64,000 bases of DNA from Palsa-1447 sp964414785 (lineage in GTDB: Bacteria > Verrucomicrobiota > Verrucomicrobiia > Opitutales > Opitutaceae). This document shows positions 18,181-27,097 of this stretch, in pieces (positions within the stretch are counted from its first letter, which is position 1; each line of letters begins with the position of its first letter). The stretch spans positions 1 through 64,000 of the forward strand of contig CAYPXZ010000011.1 of assembly GCA_964414785.1 (NCBI GenBank), in the 5' to 3' direction. The translations under genes were made by a program, and so were the position numbers. The notes under the pieces were generated by a model. The model worked only from the letters and a program-made list of their open reading frames with translations, was not told where the DNA came from and searched no databases.

Positions 18181-19155
18181 ATGCAAAAGGCCTTTGTCAC
18201 CGGCTGCGCCGGCTTTATCGGTTCAAACCTTGTTGACCGACTCCTCGCCGACGGCGTGGGCGTCATCGGGTGGGACAACCTGTCCACGGGGCAGGAGCGC
18301 TTCCTGGAAGGCGCCTCCAAATCCGCCGACTTCAGGTTCGTGCAGGGCGACAACCTGGACCTGACTGCGCTCGCGACGGCCATGCAGGGGTGCGACTTCG
18401 TATTCCATCTTGCGGCAAACGCCGATGTGCGCTTCGGCACCGAGCACACCCGCAGGGACCTGGAGCAGAACACCATCGCGACCTACAATGTCCTGGAGGC
18501 CATGCGCCTGCAGGGGATCAAGAGGATCGCATTCTCCTCGACGGGGTCCACCTACGGCGAGGCGAAGGTCATACCGACCCCGGAGGACGCCCCATTCCCC
18601 GTCCAGACGTCCCTCTACGGCGCCTCCAAGGTGGCCGGGGAGGGCCTCATCTCGGCGTACGGAGAGGGGTTCGGGTTTGAGGGCTACATCTTCCGATTCG
18701 TGTCGATCCTGGGCGAGCGCTACACCCACGGACACATCTTCGACTTCTACAAGCAGCTGACCGAGCACCCCGGCTCGCTGCGGGTCCTTGGCGACGGATC
18801 CCAGCGCAAGAGCTACCTCTACGTCCAGGACTGCATCGACGCCATCCTCCACGTGACTCGGCTGGGCACGGCCAAGGAGGCGCTCCACAAGACGCAGATC
18901 TATAACCTCGGAACGACCGAGTACGTGCAGGTCAATGACAGCATCGGCTACATCTGCGGCGCCCTGGGGCTTAGCCCCGAGCGCCAGTACACCGGCGGCA
19001 ACCGCGGCTGGATCGGCGACAACCCCTTCATCCTCCTGGACACGGCGAAGATCCGCGCCACCGGCTGGAAGCCGAAGCTGACGATCGAACAGGGCATTGT
19101 CCGGACGCTGGAATGGCTCCAGGCCAATCGATGGGTCTACGAAGCACGACATTAG
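18181..19155 (+). CDS. NAD-dependent nucleotide-sugar epimerase/dehydratase
   Basis: 324-residue extended SDR. Rossmann motif TGCAGFIGS (7-15); DNLSTGQ after strand 2; HLAANADVR in strand 4; catalytic triad Ser with Tyr146 and Lys150 in YGASK. Overall it resembles UDP-glucose/GlcNAc 4-epimerases (GalE-type), but exact substrate specificity cannot be read. A preceding spacer of 15 bases and a 25-base overlap with the next gene place it firmly in the operon. Likely supplies one of the sugars used by the adjacent GtrB-like transferase (inference). Confidence 0.82.
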   Translation: MQKAFVTGCAGFIGSNLVDRLLADGVGVIGWDNLSTGQERFLEGASKSADFRFVQGDNLDLTALATAMQGCDFVFHLAANADVRFGTEHTRRDLEQNTIATYNVLEAMRLQGIKRIAFSSTGSTYGEAKVIPTPEDAPFPVQTSLYGASKVAGEGLISAYGEGFGFEGYIFRFVSILGERYTHGHIFDFYKQLTEHPGSLRVLGDGSQRKSYLYVQDCIDAILHVTRLGTAKEALHKTQIYNLGTTEYVQVNDSIGYICGALGLSPERQYTGGNRGWIGDNPFILLDTAKIRATGWKPKLTIEQGIVRTLEWLQANRWVYEARH

Positions 19156-22100
19156 CCCTTGTCGCCGGACTGATCGCGATCGGGCTTTTCGCCGCCTCCC
19201 CATTCCTTTGCGACCGGCTGGTGGGCACCGGCGAGTCGTACAACTACAGCCTCTCGGTCGCCGACTCCCTTCAGCAGATGCGCAAGGGGACGGTGCCGCC
19301 CCTGGTCGGCCAGGGCACCTACGCCTTCAACGGCCGGATACATCCGCTTAGGGACGCGCCGTACCTCTTCTACCTGGCCGCGGGCATCGATCTTGCCACG
19401 CGCCACAGGCTGAGCTTCTGGGCCATCCAGAACATTTCGCTTTCGTTGAGCATCGTGGGCGCGGCCCTGGCCTGCTTCATCGGGCTGCGAAGGGGCGCCG
19501 GGTGCCCTCCCCTTGCCTCATTTGTTCTTTCCGCGGTGTATGCGCTCTCGCCGGCCCTTCTCGGCGCCGCCTACTCCTATGACCTCTTCATGACCGTGCA
19601 CGCGGCCCCGTTTGTCGCCCTGGCCGTGGCCGCCTGCGTGAGAGGAATCATACAGCGCTCGTTCTCCGCGAATGCGTGGCTGGCCGCAGCGCTCGCCGGA
19701 GCGTGGTTCGCGCACCCTCCCGTGGCCCTTTGGCTCACCCTTGGGGTCGTCTTTGTGCGGCTGGCGGCGTTCCTGCTTTCCCCGAGCTGGCGGGTCCTCA
19801 TCAGCGGGACGCTTGCCGTCATCCTGGCCGGCGCGCTGGCCAGCTTCGTCTTTGTCTCGGTCCTGACGCTCAATGCCGACCTGTCTTTGCTTTCCGGCGG
19901 CGACATCTACAGCGGCGTCGCCGCTGCGATTGTCCAGGTTGTCAAAAGCGCCTTCCCCGCCTCCGTCATGCCGGTCGGGAGGCTCGCCAACAGCGTCGGC
20001 GACCTGCAGTTTGGATATGCGGCGTGGCTCGTCCTGGCCTTGACCGGATTCTGCCATGTGTGGGCGGCGCTGGGCAGGGTTAAACTCGAAAGGAGCGTCA
20101 AGATCGCCTCGGCGGCCGCACTGGCGTACGCGGCCCTCCTCCTGGTCCTCGTCCTGCCCGTCCCCTTCCTGAATCCGTTCCTCTGGCGCCATGTGCCCTA
20201 CATCGTGATCGCGCTCACGAACACGTGGCCGATGCAGCGCCTGTACCTTGTCGCGGTTCCCTTCACCCTCTTTGCCGCTGCCGTTGTCGTGCCCGAGACC
20301 CTGCGCGGTGCGCGGCTGCCGCGCTGGCTCGTCCCGGCGGCGGTCGCCCTCGGGACGGCCTGGTGCCTTTACGAGGCCCACTTCTACGTAGCCCGGGGAA
20401 TGCTCAACCGCTGGACGCCGGAGGTCACTCGGGCGGCATATCGCCCGTCCAACGTGGACCTTACCGAGACCTCCTACTCGTATTTCGGAGTCCCGCCATC
20501 GTTTGTCTATGGCGTAGCGGACCCCGGCTTTGAGTTCCGGCTGCTGCGGGGCGGCACCGACGAGATCGACTCGCCGACCGCCTCCACCCTGCGCTCAGGG
20601 GCCGTGGTCGACCAGGGCGTCCTCAGGGTCTCGACGCCCTCCTTCTTCACGCTGCAGCCCGGAAAACACTATCTTCTCACGTTTTCCTTCCGCACCGCGC
20701 CGGCGGACGGATTCATCCAGCTGATCGGCCCCCTCATCCAGCGCGGCTACACGCTGCCCACCTCGGGGCGGGGACGCAGCTTCGGAATGCGCGAGGGCAA
20801 CCGGCGCTCCTTCTCGGTCTGGACGGACGGGGACTCCCCGGAGCGGGTCGGGATGAGGATGGGCCTGACCGGCAAACCGGCGCCTGCGGTGCCCAATGAC
20901 ATCTTCGCCGACTATACGCTTCGGGAAGTGCTCCCCGAGCAGCTGTCGATCCGCGTCCTCAGCCTGATCCCGCTTCGGTTCACCGTCGACGCCCCGGAGG
21001 CGGGATGCACGGTGGAAACCCCGCGATGCTTCCTTGCCGGATACGCGGCGACCGCGAACGGCGCCCGCGTGGTTCCTGTCATCTCGCCCGATCGTCTAGT
21101 CATGGTTCCCGTGCCAAAAGGTCACAGCGTCGTGGAGCTCAGCTACGAAGGCTCGCGGGTCCTGCGTTCCTCGTTCTGGCTCTCCGCGGCTTCATGGCTG
21201 GCATTCATCCTTTGGAGGCTATTTGGGTCGCCCCTCCCCACTCGCCTTCTTGCGGCCCCGCGTTGGGTGCGCCTTCACCGCACGGCATCGACCGCGGCCC
21301 TGGTCCTCGTCCTGCTGGCCTCGGCCGTCACCTGGCGGAGGCACCTCCAGCACGCCCACCTTGCCCAGGTCGGCCCGATGCAGGTGGATTTCACGCTGCC
21401 CTACGGGAAGCTGGGGGTCAGGCAGCCGTTGCTTACGACGGGGCACCCGACGGCAGCCGTCGTGGTCAATGTCCTGTGCATCGACACGACCCATGTCAAA
21501 ATCGGCGCGGACGTCTGGGGTCAGTATGTCGAAAGCGACCCGATAGAGCTGGATTTTTCCGGCATCCAGAGCCTCGTCGTTTCGGACAGCGCCCTCTTCC
21601 CCCTTGGGCACCCGCTTGTAGCGGCTCTTCCCCAGCCGGAGCAGGCTGCACTTCGCGGAGAGCTCCGCATCGAGCTCAATGGACGGACCGTCGTCCGGCA
21701 CTCGTGCTACGCCTACGAGACGACGCAGTCCGAGATCGAGGTGGGCAAGGCCCGGTTTGGTTCGATGGCCGAGGGGAAGTTCAGCGGAACGATAATCGGG
21801 TCGCGGCGCCTTCCGATCCCGAGAAGCTTCCCACTCCCACGCGGACAGCGGGTTCATCTGCAGCTTAAGTTCCCCACCGACCTCGAGGGCCGGAGCGAGC
21901 CCCTCGTTTCGGAATCCTCCGGCGGCAGGTCGTGCGGGTGCTTCGTCACCTACCTTCCCGGCTCCAAGCTCAGGTTCACGTCCTGGACCTCGGGGGGCGC
22001 CGCCCCCGCGTCCGTGGAGGTCGCCTATGACCCTTCGATTGTCCACCAGATGGAGTTTACCGCGGGCGATGCCGGGGGTTCCGGCAACAGCCTCATGGCG

Positions 22101-22730
22101 GGATGTGAATTCGACGGAGCCGTTATATTCGGCAGCGCGCACCTGCGTGCCCCGGACATTCCTCCCGTCGTGGTGGCGGGAGTCAATCTGGCTGCGGTTC
22201 CCGGCGTCCTGGACCGCTTCAACGGCACGCGGATGGACGTGACAGCGGTCACCAGCGTTTCGCAACCGGCGCCCCTGGGCCGGGCCGGGACCCTCCACAT
22301 GATCGTGACGTTCCCGGAGCACAAGGACGGCAGGAGCGAGCCGCTCCTGACGACGGGGCGCAACGGGGCCGGTGACATCGTCTACGTCACGTACCTTGAC
22401 AAAGACCACGTGAGGATCGGCTTCGACCATTGGGGTGGCGGCGGCGCCATAAGCCCGCCCGTTGAAATCGACTATTCAGTGCCCCACGAGATTTGGATCA
22501 CCTTGAGCACTCTCGACTCCGCGGCGGCCCCGGCGAAAGGGGCCAAGGTGGAGGTGCTCCTCGACGCAAGGAGCGTCATTTCATCGGACACCCTGCCGTT
22601 CCCCACGACTGGGGCCCAGGTGTCCTTCCTCAAAAATCCGATTGGCGGCTCCACATCCGACCCGCAATTCAGCGGCTATCTTCACTTCGCCGAGCAGGTC
22701 GGGCAGGCCTCTTCGCCGCCCAGGGGATAA
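19131..22730 (+). CDS. giant membrane protein A: GT-C-like N-terminus plus three tandem beta modules
   Basis: 1199 residues from ATG 19131 (ATG 19113 also possible; both overlap the epimerase end). About ten spans lie in residues 1-420; the first loop runs GTGESYNYSLSVADSLQQM. A beta-rich region to about 690 contains FFTLQPGKHYLLTFSF. Two further spans are near 690-740. The tail holds three copies of a beta-rich module starting near 747, 905 and 1050. Copy 3 is the clearest: PLLTTGRNGAGD, then YLDKDHVRIGFDHWG, then VEIDYSVPHEIWI. The same modules occur in the next gene and at 51742. The N-terminus is paralogous to the 32634 gene (shared VGQ...PLR-APYL, PMQRLY). I know no named family for the module; it looks like an extracytoplasmic carbohydrate-binding unit (inference). 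Confidence 0.7.
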   Translation: MGLRSTTLALVAGLIAIGLFAASPFLCDRLVGTGESYNYSLSVADSLQQMRKGTVPPLVGQGTYAFNGRIHPLRDAPYLFYLAAGIDLATRHRLSFWAIQNISLSLSIVGAALACFIGLRRGAGCPPLASFVLSAVYALSPALLGAAYSYDLFMTVHAAPFVALAVAACVRGIIQRSFSANAWLAAALAGAWFAHPPVALWLTLGVVFVRLAAFLLSPSWRVLISGTLAVILAGALASFVFVSVLTLNADLSLLSGGDIYSGVAAAIVQVVKSAFPASVMPVGRLANSVGDLQFGYAAWLVLALTGFCHVWAALGRVKLERSVKIASAAALAYAALLLVLVLPVPFLNPFLWRHVPYIVIALTNTWPMQRLYLVAVPFTLFAAAVVVPETLRGARLPRWLVPAAVALGTAWCLYEAHFYVARGMLNRWTPEVTRAAYRPSNVDLTETSYSYFGVPPSFVYGVADPGFEFRLLRGGTDEIDSPTASTLRSGAVVDQGVLRVSTPSFFTLQPGKHYLLTFSFRTAPADGFIQLIGPLIQRGYTLPTSGRGRSFGMREGNRRSFSVWTDGDSPERVGMRMGLTGKPAPAVPNDIFADYTLREVLPEQLSIRVLSLIPLRFTVDAPEAGCTVETPRCFLAGYAATANGARVVPVISPDRLVMVPVPKGHSVVELSYEGSRVLRSSFWLSAASWLAFILWRLFGSPLPTRLLAAPRWVRLHRTASTAALVLVLLASAVTWRRHLQHAHLAQVGPMQVDFTLPYGKLGVRQPLLTTGHPTAAVVVNVLCIDTTHVKIGADVWGQYVESDPIELDFSGIQSLVVSDSALFPLGHPLVAALPQPEQAALRGELRIELNGRTVVRHSCYAYETTQSEIEVGKARFGSMAEGKFSGTIIGSRRLPIPRSFPLPRGQRVHLQLKFPTDLEGRSEPLVSESSGGRSCGCFVTYLPGSKLRFTSWTSGGAAPASVEVAYDPSIVHQMEFTAGDAGGSGNSLMAGCEFDGAVIFGSAHLRAPDIPPVVVAGVNLAAVPGVLDRFNGTRMDVTAVTSVSQPAPLGRAGTLHMIVTFPEHKDGRSEPLLTTGRNGAGDIVYVTYLDKDHVRIGFDHWGGGGAISPPVEIDYSVPHEIWITLSTLDSAAAPAKGAKVEVLLDARSVISSDTLPFPTTGAQVSFLKNPIGGSTSDPQFSGYLHFAEQVGQASSPPRG

Positions 22731-22844
22731 GCTCACGCTTCGGACCGCGCAGGGTTGAAGCGGCCGGACGTCCAATCCAACCTTTCATCGTGCTTGCCCC
22801 GCGAGGGGCGCTTCCGATGCTCGGCCTGAGTGTCCAACCCCACT

Positions 22845-24425
22845 ATGCTGCCAAGGACAGCCTCCACTAGGGACGAGGGTGTACTCGCCGCGCTCCTCGT
22901 GGCGGCGGTGGTCGCATTCAATGTCTGGACCGTGGAAAGTGTCACTCCCAGCACGGTCAGCTTGTGGGGCGCGGATAAGCAGGGTGATTATTCGAACCTG
23001 ACGCTGGATGGGTTCATGGCGGGTCATCTCTATCTGACCATAACCCCGCCCCCGGCCCTCGTTAACGCCGAGAATCCGTACGATCCGTCGAAGCGCCCCC
23101 CGGGAGTCGCGCTTGCCGACATCTCCTACTACCGGAGCCACTATTATTCCTATTTCGGCGTGGCCCCGGTCGTGACTCTCTTCCTGCCGTGGCGGGTCCT
23201 TACGGGTCACGACCTGCCGGCCCCGTTCGCGGCTCTCATTTTCGTGAACGGGGCCTTCCTCCTGTCGGCCCTCCTCTGGTGGAGGCTTCGCCGGCGCTAT
23301 TTTCCCGAGTCGGGGGCCCTGTCGCTCGCAATCGGAATCCTTGCCATTGGGATGGCGTCCATGACGTATGCGGTCCTCCGAAGGACGAGCCTCTGGGAAC
23401 CGCCCGTCGCCGCGGGCTATTTCTTCTCCACGGCATCGATCTTCTGCCTGTACTCGGGGCTGCATTCCCGGCGGCTCCTCGCGTGGTTCTGCGGCGCCGG
23501 GCTCCTGATGGGCCTTGCCGTCGGCTCACGGCCCACGCTCATCGTGGGGGCGTCCGCCTTTGCCGCGCCCCTCGCGCTGGCCTGGATGAGGCGCTCCAAA
23601 AGGGCCGGCGGAAATCGCCCCTCCTGGTCGGCCCAGGCCCTGGCTCTCGGGGCCCCGTTTGGGGTCATTCTTGTCGGGCTCTTCGCGTACAACTACGGGC
23701 GGTTCGGAAATCCCCTGGAGTTCGGCCTCAACTACCAGCTGACGGGGGCCTACGAGGCAATGGTCCGCCATTTCAGCGTCGGCTACGCCCGGTTCAACGC
23801 GTACGTCTACTACCTCGCACCCGCGCACTGGAGCCGGTACTTCCCGTTCGTGGAGCCGGTCCACCTGCCGGCGGCGCCGGCGGGCTATTACTCGTCGGAG
23901 TACGTGTACGGGGTGCTGAGCAACGTGCCCATCTCGTGGCTCGCCTTCCTCGCCCCCCTGGCGCTCCTGCGCCGTCCCCAGTCGGAGCGTGGCGAGCTCT
24001 CGGCCTTCCTGGGTTCCATCGCGGCCTACTTCGTGGCCGTCGGGACCTTCCTCCTTCTCTTCGTCACCTCGACCGCAAGGTACATGGTCGATTTTGCGCC
24101 CGTCATGGTGGTCCTCGCGTGCATCGGGCTCCTCTCGATCGAGCGTCTCGCCCCGGCGGGCTGGCGCCGCCGCGCTGGCCTTACTCTTGCCGCGGTCCTT
24201 GCGGCGGGCTCGGTGGGTGTCTGCGCGCTCCTGAATGTCCAGCTCCTCGATCTCCTGCGCCAGAACAATCCCGGCCTCTATAGGAGCCTTTCTCACGCCT
24301 TCGACACGCCGGTGGCTGCGGTTGAGCGCGCGAAAGGGACGCAATTCGGGCCTCTGGAGATGACGGTCCATCTCCCTTCTGACAAGACGGGCAAAATCGA
24401 GCCCCTCGTCGCCACGGGATGGGAA
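22845..24425 (+). CDS. giant membrane protein B, N-terminal part: GT-C-like domain (continues at 24526)
   Basis: 527 residues from ATG 22845 (GTG 22830 also possible). About eleven spans lie in residues 1-480, with a first loop GADKQGDYSNLTLDGFMAGH and SYYRSHYYSYFGVAP. NPLEFGLNYQL and a SARYMVDFAP-type segment (STARYMVDFAPVM) recur in protein C at 51742, so the two N-termini are paralogues. A lumenal module begins near residue 501 and is cut at the N run. The 55 bases before and after the N run are identical, and joining them keeps the frame, so this is the first part of one gene of about 1358 codons that ends at 27076. The acidic first loop and polytopic fold suggest a polyprenyl-phosphate-sugar-dependent transferase (inference). 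Confidence 0.7.
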
Positions 24426-24580
24426 NNNNNNNNNNNNNNNNNNNNNNNNNNNNNNNNNNNNNNNNNNNNNNNNNNNNNNNNNNNNNNNNNNNNNNNNNNN
24501 NNNNNNNNNNNNNNNNNNNNNNNNNTCTCCCTTCTGACAAGACGGGCAAAATCGAGCCCCTCGTCGCCACGGGATGGGAA
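24371..24580 (+). repeat. 55-bp identical flanks around a 100-N gap (probable false gap)
   Basis: Bases 24371-24425 and 24526-24580 are identical over all 55 positions and flank a 100-N placeholder (24426-24525). This is what scaffolding leaves when two contigs overlap by the assembler k-mer but are not merged. Removing one copy and the Ns joins the two frames exactly (…TGWE to FETD…), restoring one gene. It is therefore not a biological repeat. Confidence 0.9.
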
Positions 24581-27076
24581 TTCGAGACGGATTTTCTCTT
24601 CGTGAACTATCTCGACGCCGGGCACATTCGCATCGGCTTCGAGCATACGGGATACCCCATTCGCTGGAGTGGGCCCATCGGGGTCGACTACCGGGCGGAT
24701 CACACCGTCCGGGCGTCAATGGGTTCCCTTTACCCACCGCATGGCCACCCGTTCTTCGACGCCTGGGACAATGTCTCCTACGATTCCCTCTGCCGCTGGC
24801 TCTTGGTTGCGGTCGATGGGACCACGGTGCTCGACGTTCCCCAGGAATTCTACGACGGATCCCCGGGTGGCCTCTGGATCGGCAGGGAACCCGTGGGCGC
24901 CTACGGAAGCCTCTTCACGGGAAGAGTCGCCGGGGTCCACAGGGTGCCATTACTCCCGGAGCGGGCGCCGACCGACCCTCGCGGCCCCGTCCAGATCGAG
25001 TTCTCCCTTCCAGGGGAGGGCGTCGGACGGCAGGTCCCGATTCTAGGCGCTGGCGAGCCGGGCCGGGCCGATACGCTGTTCCTGCGCATGGTAGGGCCCG
25101 GAAGGGTTCGCTTCTACTACGAGCATTGGGATGACGCCTTGATCGCCAGCGGGGAGATCCGCGTAGGCGACCAAGCATCGCACACGCTCGTCGTCTCAAC
25201 CCCGGCTCTCTGGAGCGACGATGCGGGGGCGGACGCGTCGCTGCGGACGACACTCCTCGTAAAGCTCGACGGTCGGGCCGTCGCATTCCAGACGGTCCCC
25301 TCTTTTGCTCCGCGCCGCGGCGAGATCCACTTTGGGCTCAACGCGGGCGCATCAAGGTACTGCGAGGCGCAGTTCCCATGGCCCATCGGGTCGGTAAGGC
25401 CCGTGGCGATCGGCGCCATGCCGCCTGCGGGCACCGTCGACCCGTGGAGAGCCCCCCGTGACCTTTCCGAATTGAAGCAGGGGCCCCAGGGCTTGGACTC
25501 CGCTGGGGCAACCCATGCCGGTCCCGCGACCCTTGCAGTCTTCTGTGCCTGGGTCCTGCTTCTCGCCTGGATCCTCGGGCGGTTATCGGGTCACGATTGG
25601 CCCCAATTTCTTGGTGCCGCCGCCCGACCGTTGCACCGGCCCGCAGCGTGGGCGTGGCGCCACAAGGGGACGGCGACCGCGGCGCTTCTCGCAGCCGCAG
25701 CTGTGGTCGCGGCCGTTCGCCAAAGGGATACCTACCTGCATGCCGTGGGACCGGTGCACCTGCGCATTCAGCTTCCGCAAGGCTATTGGGGGCGCGCCCA
25801 AACCCTCCTTGCGACGGGGACCTCCGGCGCCGGGGCCAATTACTTCGTGGCCTACACGGACCGAAAACACATCCAGCTGGGAGCCGACATCTGGGGAGCC
25901 AACTACCTCTCAAAGCCGATCGCCGTCGATTACCGCACGCCCCAGGACATCGTCATCAATGCGAGCGGCCTTTACCCGAGGGAGCATCCCCGCCTGCTGA
26001 CGATGCCCCCGGACGTCCTCGATCGGCTTCGCACGTCGACGCTCATCGAGCTCGGCGGCCAGTCCGTCCTATCCGAGGCGCGCACGGCCTATGATTCCCG
26101 GGTCTCCGAGGTGACGGTGGGCGAGACCAAGGTCGGTTTCTCGAACTCCGAACACCTGTTTAAGGGAAGGATCCTTCAGGCGACACGCCTGCCGATTCCC
26201 AATAAGGTCGAGATTCATTCGGGCCAGGCGGCTCGCCTCCACTTCCGGCTGGACCCCTCGTTCCGCGACGTCGCGCAACCCCTGCTCTCGATCGGACCCG
26301 GCGGCAGGCAGGGCCTCTGCTATGTCACGTCGGTCGCAGACCCTTATTTCAGGCTGGGATTCGTCGGGCCAGACGGAGCGTCGAGCGAATGGGCCCGCTT
26401 CCAGGACTTCCCTGGAGCCGTCCACGAGGTTGAGGTCACCCCCGGCTACACAGGGACCGGGCTTCCCCGACCGGCGGTAAGGGTCGTTCTCGACGGGGTC
26501 CAGGTCTCTTCCCCGGCCGGATTCGTCCCCTTCGACGACTGCCCCGTCGTCTCGGGCCTCGATCAGGGCGGTTTGGGAACGGGTTCACCGATCTATCTTG
26601 GTCCGCGGCTTGATGCCGAAACCCAACCCGCTTCGGCGCCGCCGGCCACCGATCCCTCGCGGGCCCCGCTCCTCCTTGTCCTGAAGTTTCCGGCCGCGAC
26701 GGCGGGATCGGAGCCCTTGCTGGTGACGGGCGCCGCCGGGGCCGGCGACCTGCTCTACGTGCAGTACGTCGACGACGGTCACGTGCGCTTCGGATACGAC
26801 CACTGGAACGTCGGTGGAGCGGTGGGCGAATCGGTCCCGGTCGACTTTAGGGTCCCCCATAGGATCGAGATTGAATCCGGCGCCCTATCGCACCCGGAGG
26901 GGGTCGGTTCACGCTCTCCCTTGCGCGTCACGATCGATGGCAAGGTTGCCCTCGAGGGACTCTCGGCCTCATACCCCTACAAGCCCGAGCAGTACTCGGT
27001 GGGTGCGAATAAAATTGGAGGCTCGACCTGCGGGCCGCTCTTCCACGGCGATGTCCTGACCTCGAGGCGCCGCTAG
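24526..27076 (+). CDS. giant membrane protein B, C-terminal part: five tandem beta modules with internal membrane hairpin
   Basis: Continuation of the 22845 gene, about 832 further residues after the duplicated 55 bases. Module 1 (24527-24960): PLVATG, YLDAGHIRIGFEH, VDY, GSLYPPHGHPF. Module 2 from about 24990 (ends near 25400) is divergent. Two hydrophobic spans follow (about 25530-25595 and 25670-25725). Modules 3-5 start near 25755, 26215 and 26655. Module 3 has LLATG, YTDRKHIQLGADIWG, VDYRTPQDIVI; module 5 has PLLVTG, YVDDGHVRFGYDHWN, VDFRVPHRIEI and NKIGGS. The span plus three modules repeats the tail of protein A almost part for part (GPVHLRIQLPQG here, GPMQVDFTLPYG there), so the tails are duplicates. 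Probably extracytoplasmic carbohydrate-binding or processivity modules (inference). Confidence 0.7.
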
Positions 27077-27097
27077 CTGGCGCGGCCGCGGGGGCCC

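Noticed and set aside
24371..24580. A genuine duplicated 55-bp element
   Set aside because: Exact identity flanking a 100-N placeholder and perfect frame on merging indicate an assembly overlap, not a repeat.
27067..27083. GCGCC-loop-GGCGC hairpin as terminator between convergent genes
   Set aside because: Only a 5-bp stem, includes the stop codon in the loop and has no T tract; common by chance in such GC-rich DNA.
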